Notes: generated by a model from the sequence alone, not told the origin. Counted from the stretch's first letter, positions 5,891 through 14,676 are shown. The stretch: 20,460 bases of DNA from an uncultured Oscillospiraceae bacterium (GCA_958423465.1 CATZRD010000041.1:1-20460); one strand, 5' to 3'. Numbers and translations are program-made.

Positions 5891-6919
5891 ATGTTCAACT
5901 TTGCGAAGGATATCGGTATCGATCTGGGTACCGCCTCTGTGCTGGTATACATCAAGGGCAAGGGAATCGTCCTCAACGAGCCGTCTGTGGTGGCGATGGA
6001 CAAGAACACCGGCAAGCTGCTGAAGGTGGGCGAGGAGGCCCGCCAGATGCTGGGCCGCACCCCCGGCAATATCGTGGCCATCCGTCCTCTGCGGGAGGGC
6101 GTCATTTCCGACTATGACATGACGGAGCGGATGCTGCGGGAATTCATCCGCAAGGTCACGGGCTTCAACCTCTTCAAGCCCCGGGTCATCATCTGTGTGC
6201 CCTCCGGCATCACCGAGGTGGAGGAGCGGGCCGTGGTGGACGCCGGCATCCAGGCCGGCTGCCGCCGGGTGTATCTCATCGAGGAGCCTGTGGCCGCCGC
6301 CATCGGCGCGGGCATCGACATCACCAAGCCCGACGGGCACATGGTGGTGGACATCGGCGGCGGCACCGCCGACATCGCCGTCATCTCCCTCAGCGGCGTG
6401 GTGGAGTCCGCCTCCATCAAGGTGGCCGGCGACCAGTTCAACGAGGCCGTGGTCAAGTACATGCGCCGCAAGCACAACATTCTGGTGGGCGAGTCCACCG
6501 CGGAGAAGATGAAGATCGCCATCGGCTGCGTCTATCCCAAGGAGGAGGAGACCACCATGGAGGTGAAGGGCCGCTGCCTCATGACCGGCCTGCCCAAGAC
6601 CATCACCGTGTCCTCCGCCGAGATGCTGGAGGCCTTTGAGGAGCCCTCCGAGCGGATCCTGGAGACTATCCACTCCGTGCTGGAGCGGACGCCCCCGGAG
6701 CTGGTGGCGGATATCTCCACCAACGGCATCGTTATGACCGGCGGCGGCAGCCTGGTGGACGGCTTTGACAAGCTGGTGTTCTCCCGCACGGGGATCACCA
6801 CCACCGTGGCGTCCAACGCCATCGCCTGCGTGGCCGAGGGCACCGGCCAGAGCCTGGATATGATCGGGGATATGCAGGAGGGGACCATCAACCTCTCCCG
6901 CACCCGCCAGATCAACTGA
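5891..6919 (+). CDS. mreB: Rod shape-determining protein, MreB/Mbl family
   Basis: A bacterial actin that forms membrane-associated filaments guiding sidewall peptidoglycan synthesis. The 342-residue product has PHOSPHATE-1 GIDLGTA (9-15), PHOSPHATE-2 DIGGGTAD (154-161) and the ADENOSINE loop GGGSLVDG (284-291), all at normal spacing, and length is typical. GAGGTG (5879-5884) is six bases before the ATG at 5891; the in-frame GTG at 5882 overlaps that site and is rejected. It has its own strong promoter and stands apart from mreC/mreD, which are absent here. This suggests Mbl- or MreBH-like paralogy; the motifs alone do not decide which. Confidence 0.93.
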   Translation: MFNFAKDIGIDLGTASVLVYIKGKGIVLNEPSVVAMDKNTGKLLKVGEEARQMLGRTPGNIVAIRPLREGVISDYDMTERMLREFIRKVTGFNLFKPRVIICVPSGITEVEERAVVDAGIQAGCRRVYLIEEPVAAAIGAGIDITKPDGHMVVDIGGGTADIAVISLSGVVESASIKVAGDQFNEAVVKYMRRKHNILVGESTAEKMKIAIGCVYPKEEETTMEVKGRCLMTGLPKTITVSSAEMLEAFEEPSERILETIHSVLERTPPELVADISTNGIVMTGGGSLVDGFDKLVFSRTGITTTVASNAIACVAEGTGQSLDMIGDMQEGTINLSRTRQIN

Positions 6920-6963
6920 GGCGGATGCCCAGGGGGGGAATTTTGCCTCCCGGCAAGTTTTCC

Positions 6964-6992
6964 TTGCCAAAGCGGGGAAAAGCTGATACACT
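6964..6992 (+). promoter_or_regulatory. Promoter of the membrane protein gene at 7065
   Basis: TTGCCA (6964-6969), 17 bases, TACACT (6987-6992). The -35 overlaps the right arm of a small dyad, GGCAAG-TTTTC-CTTGCC (6952-6968). The leader would be about 65 bases. Confidence 0.6.
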
Positions 6993-7064
6993 ATCTGGGT
7001 CTGGCTCCCGCGGAAGCCGGACATGCTTTCCCCAGCCAACAACCTGATCCGGAGGTCGAAATAT

Positions 7065-7829
7065 ATGTCTAAGAAATCCATCAGCCAGAAGAAGCTGGAG
7101 CGCCAGCAGCAGGAGGAACTGACGCTGCGCCACGTTCTGAACGCGTTCCTGGCGGGCCTGGCGGCGGAGTGCTACCTGCTGCTGGTCTACCGGGGCTATG
7201 TGGCCGGCACCGCCGGCCAGCTCGTGGCCTGGCATACGTTCCTGCGGGTGGGGACCTGGGTGGGCCTGGCCCTGTTTTTGGCGGGGCTGGCGGCGGCCGT
7301 GGTGAAGCGCGGCGATGTCAGGGTCCGCAATTGGTTGGCTCTGGCCTCCGGCGTGGGCTTCTTCCTGTTCTTGTCCGGTCTTGTGATGACCAGCGTTTAC
7401 CCCAAGGGCGTGACCCTGATGTGCGTGGTGGTACCCGTGGTGACGCTGCTGGCCCTTGTGTGGTTCCTGTTCCAGCGGGAGTGCTTTTTCAGCACGGTGA
7501 TCCTCTCCGGCGCTCTCTTTACCGTGTGGCTGTGCGGCAACGTGGTGTCCATCCGCACCGCCGTCATCGTGGGCGCGGTGGCGGTGCTGCTGGGCCTTGC
7601 GGCCGCCGCGTGGGTGGTCCATCTGCTCCAAAAGGGCCAGGGCAAGCTGGCCGGGGTCCAGATCATGGACACCATGTGCGAGTACTGGCTGCTGTACAGC
7701 GTGCTGGGACTGAGCTTTGTGTCCATCGCGGTGGCGCTGCTGGCGGTCCCCGCCGCCTACTACCTCATGTGGGTGCTGGGCGTGGCGCTGTTTGCCGAAA
7801 TGGTCTACTATACCACCCAGCTGATGTGA
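7065..7829 (+). CDS. Polytopic membrane protein of unknown function
   Basis: Not recognised as a named family. The 254-residue product starts with a charged, Lys/Gln-rich cytoplasmic segment (about residues 1-22, MSKKSISQKKLERQQQEELT). About seven or eight hydrophobic segments fill the rest, with short loops such as VVKRGDVRVRN and LLQKGQGKLAGVQ. No catalytic or transport motif is visible. GGAGGT (7051-7056) is eight bases before the ATG at 7065. It has its own promoter and ends at a strong terminator, so it is a single-gene unit downstream of mreB. An envelope or cell-shape role would be inference from position only. Confidence 0.75.
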   Translation: MSKKSISQKKLERQQQEELTLRHVLNAFLAGLAAECYLLLVYRGYVAGTAGQLVAWHTFLRVGTWVGLALFLAGLAAAVVKRGDVRVRNWLALASGVGFFLFLSGLVMTSVYPKGVTLMCVVVPVVTLLALVWFLFQRECFFSTVILSGALFTVWLCGNVVSIRTAVIVGAVAVLLGLAAAAWVVHLLQKGQGKLAGVQIMDTMCEYWLLYSVLGLSFVSIAVALLAVPAAYYLMWVLGVALFAEMVYYTTQLM

Positions 7830-7849
7830 CATCCCGGTAAAAGCCCGGT

Positions 7850-7891
7850 AAAAGCAGCCCCGCGGTACACCATGCCGCGGGGCTGCTTTTT
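7850..7891 (+). terminator. Rho-independent terminator
   Basis: A perfect 16-base stem (7850-7865 with 7875-7890) with a nine-base loop, ending in TTTTT (7887-7891), 20 bases after the membrane protein stop. The A-rich 5' arm makes it potentially bidirectional, but nothing on the minus strand needs it. Confidence 0.92.
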
Positions 7892-7947
7892 GCCCTGACT
7901 GCCGCCGGGGCGCTTCTCCCGTCCCCCCGGCGGGGCCGGGGGACGTC

Positions 7948-7976
7948 TTGACAACCGCCGCGAGGTGAGATAGAAT
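7948..7976 (+). promoter_or_regulatory. Promoter of the SLH carboxypeptidase
   Basis: A perfect TTGACA (7948-7953), 17 bases, and TAGAAT (7971-7976). This is among the best promoters in the window and implies strong expression with a leader of about 67 bases to the ATG at 8050. Confidence 0.88.
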
Positions 7977-8035
7977 ATACCCATGGACATTTCTGCCTGG
8001 GCAATTTGGCGGAAATATCTAAAATTTTGAATAAG

Positions 8036-8098
8036 GAAAGGTGAAAAAGATGAAGCGCTTCTCTTGGAGGAGCTGCCGCTCTCCTGACCGCGCTGGCC
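8036..8098 (+). pseudogene. Detached start and signal-peptide N-terminus of the carboxypeptidase gene (frameshift)
   Basis: AAAGGTGA (8036-8043) lies six bases before an ATG at 8050 that starts MKRFSW and then runs out of frame to a stop at 8173-8175. In the frame of the downstream gene the same DNA reads ASLGGAAALLTALAMCLSLV, an obvious signal-peptide core, but that frame has a stop at 8051-8053 and no good start. Removing one base, or adding two, near 8059-8065 (TTCTCTT) joins them as MKRF(S)LGGAAALL. It is a real mutation or a sequence error. Confidence 0.75.
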
Positions 8099-11000
8099 AT
8101 GTGCCTGTCGCTGGTCACCCTTCCCGCCATGGCCGACGAGTCCGCGGCGGAGGGCTCCTTCGCCAACGTCTCTGAAGACGGCGGCGAGAACTGCATCAAC
8201 CTCACTGAGGCCCGGTCCTTCAAGGCCGTTGTCCCGGTGAGCATGACCGAGGAGGAGGCCAAGGCCGCCGCCCCCAGCGTGGTCTGGTCTCTGGACTACG
8301 ACGAGGAGGCCGGGTATCTGGACCCCGAGCTGTTCCCCAACCATACCGAGGGCGGGGCCCTGGACAGCTGGAAGGCCATGGACGGCTCCGACCTGTTCAC
8401 CAAGCCTGTGACCGGCGTGGAGGTCGTTGACGGGAAGGTCTGTCTCACAGTCACCTTTGACAGCAGCGTCTACTTCTACGACACCAACTGGAGAGACGGG
8501 TCCATGTACCTGGATCCCAGCGCGCCTCACGACGAGGGCGGCGTCTATATGGACGTCTGCGGCTGGTATGATCTCATTGCCGCCGGCGCGGACGGCGCCA
8601 AACTGGGCAGCGTGCAGGTGAAGGTCACGCCCTACGACGAGTTCCACACCATGAAGGAGGTCTACGCCGCCATCGACGAGCTGGTGGACTACGCCAAGGC
8701 CAACACCAGCCTCTATGTGCAGCGCTTCTCCATGGGCAAGACCCAGGGCGACAACGGCCTGACCAGCCTGGATATGCCCTATCTGATCATCGCCAAGAGC
8801 AAGGCCGCGGTGGATCAGTGGCAGACCATCAAAGCCAAGGCGGAGAGCGATCCCGCCGCCCTGATCCAGGAGCTGGAGAGCGGCAAGCTGACGGATTATC
8901 AGGTCCCCGTCCTCTACTCCAACGTGCACACCAATGAGGTGTCCGCCACCGACGGCATCCTGAAGTTCGCCCGGATGCTGGTGGAGACCGCCGCGGGCGC
9001 CGGCAAGATCGACTACAACAAGCTCACCGGCTTCACCGACGCCGGCAAGGCCGAGCTGGCCCAGCAGATGGGTCCCGCCGGTGAGGAGGGCAGCGTGGCC
9101 GTTCCCGACCTGGTGAAGGATACCGCCACCTATCTGGGCTACATCAAGGCCCCCGGCTCCGGCGTTTCCGCCCCGGTGGACCTGGATAAGTATTACACCC
9201 AGGAAACTGTCACGGTGGACGTTAACGAGCTGCTGAACGACGTGTTCTTCATCATCGTTCCCGCCGAGAACGCCGAGGGCCGCACCTACATCACCCGCGA
9301 GTCCTCCGGCGGCGTGGACCTGAACCGGGACAACTCCTTCCAGACCCAGGCGGAGACCCGGAACATGACCCGGCTCATCGCCACCTGGAACCCCGTGAGC
9401 TTCACCGAGTTCCACGGCCGGATCGAGTCCTTCCAGTGCGAGCCCTGCGATCCGCCTCACGAGCCCAACTTTGAGTACGACCTGCTGGCGGAGCATCTGG
9501 TCCCCGGCGGCGAGGCCTTCGGCATTGCCGCTGTGGCCAACAACGAGGGCTACAACAGCTATGTGATCCCCCAGCGTGACTATCTGAGCTACAACGGCCA
9601 GAAGACCGCCGACGGCGAGGATCAGACCCAGTGGTTCGATCCCTGGGACGATATGTCCACCAGCTACACCCCCCAGTACGCCATGCTCCACGGCACCGTG
9701 GCCTACACGGTGGAGCAGCCCGCCTATAACGACGAGACCGCCACCGCCGTCGCCTACGGCCAGCTGGGCCAGTCCAACTTCATCGCCGCCAACAAGCAGT
9801 CCTACCTGCTCAACCAGGCCAGGATCTTTGAGCGCGGCGTGACCAACGCCAACTCCAACGCCTACGATCTGGTGGGCCAGTGGTTCTGCGACCAGTACGA
9901 CGTGGAGGGCGCCGAGATGGATACCTTCCGTCCCGAGTACGACGGCGAGGGCCAGAACGGCAACTTCTATCCCGAGTGCTACATCATTCCTCTGGACAGC
10001 GCCCACCAGAAGAATCTGGACGCTGCTGACCAGATGGTGACCTACCTGCTCCGCAACGGCGTGAAGGTGATGTTCGCCGACAAGGCCTTCCCCTATGACG
10101 GCGTGGAGTACCCCGCCGGCACCGCCGTGGTGTCCATGTACCAGGCCAAGCGCAGCGTGGCCAACGGCGTGCTGTACGACGGCACCGTCATCACCGGCTG
10201 GCCCATCCTGTACTCCGAGGGCATCACCGCCTTCAACATGACCCGGGGCTTCGACATGGCCACCTGCGCCGAGCCTGCCGCCTATGAGACCATCGCCGCC
10301 GCCTGCACCGAGGGCGAGAAGTGGACCGTGGCCTCCGACAAGGTGGAGACCGAGCAGGTCATCCTGCGGAACACCTCCGAGGCCGCCATCATCTCCGTCA
10401 ACGAGCTGCTGAAGGCCGGCAAGAGCGTGGGCCTCATCACCGCCGGGGACTACGCCGGCAGCTTCCTGCTGGCCAAGGCCGACTATGACGCTGTGGCCGC
10501 TGAGCGCCTGCTCAACGCCGTGGCCGTGGAGGGCGACGCTCCCGCCGCCCGGACTCTGTCCAAGGCTCCCGTGATCTACATTGCGGGCAAGACCCCCGAC
10601 GACGAGCACGGCTTTGTCCACGCGTCCCTCATCAACTGGGGCAACACCTCCTACAACTTCGACCGCCAGTCCATGCGCCTCATGGGCTTTGAGACCACCG
10701 ACGATGTGACCAAGGCCGATCTGATCATCGGCGCGGCCATGCTGGACGAGGCCGCCCTGGCCGCTGTGAAGGCCGGCACTCCCTACATCGGCTACGGTCC
10801 CGAGGCCATGTGGGGCATCGAGGGGCAGCTCTTCGCCGAGGAGGAGCTGGTCTGGCTCAGCGCCGATAACAACGCCATGGACGCCCTGGGCTATGTGACC
10901 TATCCCACCAAGAGCCTCATCACCGCCAGCTACGTGTCCGAGGGCGACGACATCATGTACGGCTACGGCGCGGGCTACTTCGCCGTGATCCCCGAGGGCG

Positions 11001-11776
11001 CCAAGGTCCTGGTCCGTATGGACGGCTCCCGGGAGCTGATGGAGGGCTTCCTGCCCGCCGGCGACGGCCTCGAGGCCTTCAAGAACGGCTCCATCCAGGC
11101 CTTCTCCTACAAGGAGAACGGTATGGACGTGGTGCTCTTCGCCAACACCCTGACCAACAAGATGCACCAGAGAGACGAGTTCACCTTCGTGGCCAACGCC
11201 GCCTTCCTGACGGTGTCCGGCGGGTTTGACGACGTGGACTACGACAGCTGGTACTTCGCCGATGTGGACGCCGCGGCGGCCGCCGGACTGATGGGCGGCA
11301 CCACCGAGACCACCTTCAGCCCCGACAGCACCGTCTCCCGTGAGACTGTCGCCACCGTCCTGTACCGGGCCGCCGGTTCTCCCGCGGTCACCGGCGACGA
11401 GCTGGCCGCCTTTGCCGACGCCGGCAAGATCTCCGGCTGGGCGAAGGACGCCGTGCTGTGGGCGGTCCAGGAGGGCGTGCTGGCCGGCAGCGACGGCGCT
11501 GTCCGTCCCGGCGACCCCATCACCCGTGAGCAGCTGGCCGTCATGTTCTGGCGCTATGCCCAGTACATGAAGTACGACGTCTCCGTGGGCGAGGATACCA
11601 ACATCCTGTCCTACGCGGACGCCGGCCAGGTGGGCGAGTACGCCGTTTCCGCCTTCCAGTGGGCCACCGGCTCCGGCGTGATCGGCGGTATGGACGGCAA
11701 GCTGGCTCCCTCCGCTACCGCCTCCCGGGCGCAGCTGGCCGCCATGCTGCTGCGTCTCCAGGCCGCGAAGCAGTGA
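8099..11776 (+). CDS. Secreted M14 zinc carboxypeptidase with three SLH repeats
   Basis: A large surface metallopeptidase that trims peptides from their C-terminus outside the cell. Numbering from the first in-frame ATG (8099): end of a signal peptide at about 12 (LPAMA-DES), M14 zinc ligands His277 and Glu280 (HTNE), substrate-binding VDLNRD (406-411), third ligand His439 (TEFHG) and probable catalytic Glu539 (TVEQ). About 480 residues of unrecognised sequence follow, then three SLH repeats from 1043 to the end (FDDVDYDSWYF, FADAGKISGWAKDAV, SYADAGQVGEYAV) for cell-wall anchoring. The true start is the ATG at 8050, separated by a frameshift. Gly and Arg codons are strongly biased to GGC and CGC/CGT compared with neighbours, consistent with high expression. 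Confidence 0.88.
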   Translation: MCLSLVTLPAMADESAAEGSFANVSEDGGENCINLTEARSFKAVVPVSMTEEEAKAAAPSVVWSLDYDEEAGYLDPELFPNHTEGGALDSWKAMDGSDLFTKPVTGVEVVDGKVCLTVTFDSSVYFYDTNWRDGSMYLDPSAPHDEGGVYMDVCGWYDLIAAGADGAKLGSVQVKVTPYDEFHTMKEVYAAIDELVDYAKANTSLYVQRFSMGKTQGDNGLTSLDMPYLIIAKSKAAVDQWQTIKAKAESDPAALIQELESGKLTDYQVPVLYSNVHTNEVSATDGILKFARMLVETAAGAGKIDYNKLTGFTDAGKAELAQQMGPAGEEGSVAVPDLVKDTATYLGYIKAPGSGVSAPVDLDKYYTQETVTVDVNELLNDVFFIIVPAENAEGRTYITRESSGGVDLNRDNSFQTQAETRNMTRLIATWNPVSFTEFHGRIESFQCEPCDPPHEPNFEYDLLAEHLVPGGEAFGIAAVANNEGYNSYVIPQRDYLSYNGQKTADGEDQTQWFDPWDDMSTSYTPQYAMLHGTVAYTVEQPAYNDETATAVAYGQLGQSNFIAANKQSYLLNQARIFERGVTNANSNAYDLVGQWFCDQYDVEGAEMDTFRPEYDGEGQNGNFYPECYIIPLDSAHQKNLDAADQMVTYLLRNGVKVMFADKAFPYDGVEYPAGTAVVSMYQAKRSVANGVLYDGTVITGWPILYSEGITAFNMTRGFDMATCAEPAAYETIAAACTEGEKWTVASDKVETEQVILRNTSEAAIISVNELLKAGKSVGLITAGDYAGSFLLAKADYDAVAAERLLNAVAVEGDAPAARTLSKAPVIYIAGKTPDDEHGFVHASLINWGNTSYNFDRQSMRLMGFETTDDVTKADLIIGAAMLDEAALAAVKAGTPYIGYGPEAMWGIEGQLFAEEELVWLSADNNAMDALGYVTYPTKSLITASYVSEGDDIMYGYGAGYFAVIPEGAKVLVRMDGSRELMEGFLPAGDGLEAFKNGSIQAFSYKENGMDVVLFANTLTNKMHQRDEFTFVANAAFLTVSGGFDDVDYDSWYFADVDAAAAAGLMGGTTETTFSPDSTVSRETVATVLYRAAGSPAVTGDELAAFADAGKISGWAKDAVLWAVQEGVLAGSDGAVRPGDPITREQLAVMFWRYAQYMKYDVSVGEDTNILSYADAGQVGEYAVSAFQWATGSGVIGGMDGKLAPSATASRAQLAAMLLRLQAAKQ

Positions 11777-11814
11777 GCGGGGCCGGAAAACGGCTGACCG
11801 CCAGGTAAAGAAGT

Positions 11815-11849
11815 AAAAAGGGGGCGCGGTACCATCGGTACCGCGCCCC
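11815..11849 (-). terminator. Terminator between convergent genes, minus-strand polarity
   Basis: A perfect 13-bp stem, GGGGCGCGGTACC (11821-11833) with GGTACCGCGCCCC (11837-11849), and an ATC loop. On the minus strand it is followed by a T tract (A run at 11815-11819), so it best terminates the aminopeptidase transcript. It may also stop plus-strand read-through from the carboxypeptidase gene. Confidence 0.8.
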
Positions 11850-11874
11850 TGGTCCGTTTATCGCGGGAGAATCG

Positions 11875-11907
11875 GGAAGGCCCGGGGTCATAGCCCCCGG
11901 GCCTTCC
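11875..11907 (-). terminator. Stem-loop after the aminopeptidase gene
   Basis: A perfect 13-bp stem, GGAAGGCCCGGGG (11875-11887) with CCCCGGGCCTTCC (11895-11907), and a seven-base loop, 20 bases past the aminopeptidase stop. No good T tract follows, so it probably protects the 3' end or acts with the next stem-loop. Confidence 0.6.
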
Positions 11908-11926
11908 GCGCGGTGAGAGGGCTTCG

Positions 11927-13165
11927 TCAGATGGCGAAGTTGCCGTCAACGAAAATGGGAATCTCCCGGCCGTCGTGGGTGCGGCCCACGATGGACAGGT
12001 CGGCGGTGCCCACCATGAAGTCCACATGGGTGATGGAGTCGTTGAGGCCGTGGGCCTTCAGCTCCTCCTTGGTCATGTTCTCGCCGCCCCTGACGCACTC
12101 GGCGTAGGCCTCGCCGAAGGCCAGATGGCAGGAGGCGTTCTCGTCGAAGAGGGTGTTGTAGTACAGCAGCTTCTGGTTGCTGATGGGGCTGTCGTAGGGC
12201 ACCAGAGCCACCTCGCCGAAGTGGGAGGCGCCCTCATCCACGGAGATGGCGGCCTTCAGCTTCTCCTCGCCGGTCCCGGCGCTGGCCTCCACGATCTTGC
12301 CCTCTTTGATGACGAAGCGGAGCTTCTCGATGACCACGCCGTCGTTGACCAGGGGCATGGAGGCAAAGACCACGCCGTCGATGCCGTCCCGCCGGGGGGC
12401 GGTGAAGATCTCCTCCGTGGGCATATTGGCGATGAACCGCTGGCCGGCCTTGCAGGGGGCGTCGCCGCCGGCCCAGACGTGGTCCTCCGGCAGGCGGATG
12501 GTCAGGTCGGTGCCCAGACTGTTGGTGTAGTGCAGGCTCTCCAGCCGCAGGCTGTTGAGGATGTCCACCCGCTTGCGCAGGGTGTCCAGATGCTGCCGCC
12601 AGCGCTGGACCGCCTGACCGTCGCCGGTGACCCGGACGGTCTCCAGAATGGCGTCCCACAGCTTGTCCATGGCCTCCTCCTCGGAGCAGTCCGGAAACAC
12701 CTTTCTGGCCCAGCTTGGCACCGGCACGGCGCCGATGGCCCAGGGGACGGCGTTGGTCATGGTGGCCTGGCGGTACTCCGCGATCTTGGGGGCCCCGGCC
12801 TTCCTCATGCGGATAAACCGCTGGGGGTCCACGTCGGCCATCAGCTCCGGGTCGCTGGCGTCGATGTGGAGGAAGCCCGCGCCCTTCCGGGCCAGGCCCA
12901 CCAGCAGGTCCGCCTTCCACTGGGGGTACTCGTCAAAGGTCTCGTCGGCGGCCCGCAGGGCGCTCTCGTGGCCGATGATCTCGTCGCTCCAGCCCATGGT
13001 CACCTGCCGGCAGCCGGCGTCGTAGGCGGCCTTCACGCACATGCGGGCAAACCAGGCGCAGTCCACCGGACAGTTGATGAGCAGCTCCTGGCCCGGCTGG
13101 ACGTTGACGCCCACCTCTACCAGCAGACGGGCGTACTCCGCGAATCTCTTGTCGCTGTGATCCAT
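11927..13165 (-). CDS. Aminopeptidase, M29 family
   Basis: A cytoplasmic metallo-aminopeptidase (AmpS/PepS/thermophilic aminopeptidase T family) removing N-terminal residues from peptides. The 412-residue product has the family's C-terminal metal-site pattern: NMPTEEIFTAP (247-257, Glu251/252), HFGEVALV (315-322, Glu318), CHLAFGEAY (346-354, His347) and THVDFMVG (379-386, His380 and Asp382). Length is typical (about 400-415). AAGGAGG (13174-13180) is eight bases before the ATG at 13165; ten further in-frame upstream residues would overlap this site and are excluded. It lies 61 bases after trkH on the same strand, separated by a UUCG-loop hairpin (13207-13223), so read-through from the Trk operon is possible. 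Confidence 0.92.
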   Translation of the reverse strand: MDHSDKRFAEYARLLVEVGVNVQPGQELLINCPVDCAWFARMCVKAAYDAGCRQVTMGWSDEIIGHESALRAADETFDEYPQWKADLLVGLARKGAGFLHIDASDPELMADVDPQRFIRMRKAGAPKIAEYRQATMTNAVPWAIGAVPVPSWARKVFPDCSEEEAMDKLWDAILETVRVTGDGQAVQRWRQHLDTLRKRVDILNSLRLESLHYTNSLGTDLTIRLPEDHVWAGGDAPCKAGQRFIANMPTEEIFTAPRRDGIDGVVFASMPLVNDGVVIEKLRFVIKEGKIVEASAGTGEEKLKAAISVDEGASHFGEVALVPYDSPISNQKLLYYNTLFDENASCHLAFGEAYAECVRGGENMTKEELKAHGLNDSITHVDFMVGTADLSIVGRTHDGREIPIFVDGNFAI

Positions 13166-13206
13166 CTTGTGATCCTCCTTAAATGCATGTTGCATATATT
13201 GCTTGC

Positions 13207-13223
13207 GATCCGCCGAAGCGGTC
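13207..13223 (-). other. UUCG-capped hairpin between trkH and aminopeptidase
   Basis: On the minus strand GACCGC-TTCG-GCGGATC folds with a CCGC/GCGG stem and a stable tetraloop, four bases after the trkH stop. There is no T tract; it may be an mRNA processing or stability element rather than a terminator. Confidence 0.4.
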
Positions 13224-13226
13224 TGT

Positions 13227-14675
13227 TTACTTTTTCTTCCACAGCCCCGGGAACAGCAGCAGCAGCAGGGGCATGATCTCCAGCCGGCCCAGCAGCATGT
13301 TCAGACTGAGGAAGATCTTGGTCACCGGCTCCAGGGAGCCGAAGTTGCAGGTGGGGCCCAGGATGCCGAAGCCGGGGCCCACGTTGCTCAGACAGGTCAG
13401 GGACGCGCCGAAGGCGGAGGCCAGATCCAGCCCGTCCCAGCTCACCACCAGCATCCCCAGCAGCAGGAAGAGGATGTAGGCGAAGAAAAAGAGGGAGATG
13501 CCGGAGAGGGTGGGTTCGTCCACCCGGTCCCCGTCGCACTGGATCACCGTCACCTGCCGGGGATGAAGGATCCGCCGCACCTCCCGGCGCAGGTTTTTCA
13601 CCAGCAGCACCACACGGATCTGCTTGACGCCGCCGGCGGTGGACCCGGCGCAGGCCCCGGCGAACATCACCAGCACCAGCACCATCTGGGAGAAGGGGGG
13701 CCACTGAACGTAGTCGTAGGTCATATAGCCGGTGGTGGTCATGAGAGTCACCACCTGGAACACCGCGTCGGTAACGGTCTCCAGATTCAGCGCCCACCCC
13801 GCCCGGAGGACCAGATTGGCCGCGATAAGGGCCGAGGCCGCCAGGGTTATCCAGGTGTAGGAGCGCAGCTCCTCGCTCTGGAACACCGCCCGGAAGTTCC
13901 GCCGCAGGGCGAAGAACAGCAGGCTGAAGTTGATGCCGGAGAGGAACATAAAGACAATGATGATCCACTCGACGGCCAGACTGTCGTAGGCGGCGATGCT
14001 GGCGTTTTTCACGGAGAAGCCGCCGGTGGAGATGGTGGTGAAGGAGTGGGTGATCGCCTCGTACCAGCTCATCCCCGCCAGGCGCAGGCAGAGGGTCTCC
14101 AGCACGGTGAGACCGATGTAGATGCTGTAGAGGATCTTGGCCGTGTCCCCTACCCGGGGGGTGAGCTTGCTCTTGATGGGGCCGGGGGATTCCGCCCGCA
14201 TCAGGTACACGCTGCCCTCCCCCAGCTTTGGCAGCAGGGCCAGGGCCAGCACCAGCACCCCCACGCCGCCCATCCACTGGGTCTGGGCCCGCCAGAACAG
14301 AACGCCCCGGGGCAGGCCCTCGATGGCCCCCAGCACCGTGGAGCCGGTGGTGGTGAAGCCGGATACGGTCTCGAACACCGCGTCCACATAGTGGGGGATG
14401 GCGCCGGAGAGCACATAGGGCAGCGCGCCGAAGAGGGAGAGGACGATCCAGCCCAGGGACACGGCGGCAAACCCGTCCCGGGCCTGCATCTTGGCCCCCC
14501 GGGTGGGCAGAAAGCACAGAAGCTGACCTGCGGCCAGCGTCGCCAGGGCGGACAGCAGGAAGGCCATGCCGTCCCCGTCGCCGGTGACGAAGCCGATGGC
14601 CATGGCGGGGAGCATCAGCACCGCCTCCACCCGCAGGATCAGGCCCAGGATATGGAATACCAGCTTAGCGTTCAT
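13227..14675 (-). CDS. trkH: Potassium uptake transmembrane protein TrkH family
   Basis: The pore-forming subunit of a Trk/Ktr-type K+ transporter. The 482-residue protein carries four pore-loop selectivity segments in order: TVSGFTTTGSTV, TTISTGGFSV, TLMTTTGYMTY and LSNVGPGFGILG. The repeated M1-P-M2 organisation and length agree with TrkH. Its ATG at 14675 lies one base after the trkA stop codon, so the two are translationally coupled. TrkA binds this channel at the inner membrane face and gates it by NAD(H)/ATP. No ion-motive ATPase is present, as expected for Trk. Confidence 0.95.
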   Translation of the reverse strand: MNAKLVFHILGLILRVEAVLMLPAMAIGFVTGDGDGMAFLLSALATLAAGQLLCFLPTRGAKMQARDGFAAVSLGWIVLSLFGALPYVLSGAIPHYVDAVFETVSGFTTTGSTVLGAIEGLPRGVLFWRAQTQWMGGVGVLVLALALLPKLGEGSVYLMRAESPGPIKSKLTPRVGDTAKILYSIYIGLTVLETLCLRLAGMSWYEAITHSFTTISTGGFSVKNASIAAYDSLAVEWIIIVFMFLSGINFSLLFFALRRNFRAVFQSEELRSYTWITLAASALIAANLVLRAGWALNLETVTDAVFQVVTLMTTTGYMTYDYVQWPPFSQMVLVLVMFAGACAGSTAGGVKQIRVVLLVKNLRREVRRILHPRQVTVIQCDGDRVDEPTLSGISLFFFAYILFLLLGMLVVSWDGLDLASAFGASLTCLSNVGPGFGILGPTCNFGSLEPVTKIFLSLNMLLGRLEIMPLLLLLFPGLWKKK

Positions 14676-14676
14676 C

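Noticed and set aside
5075..7081. A 668-codon minus-strand frame across comF and mreB
   Set aside because: It spans two well-supported plus-strand genes and their promoter, with low-complexity GC-rich translation.
7808..11167. A 1119-codon open frame antisense to the carboxypeptidase gene
   Set aside because: It is rich in His, Gly, Val and Leu in the way a reversed GC-rich codon pattern produces, has no family resemblance, and lies entirely opposite a gene with clear catalytic motifs.
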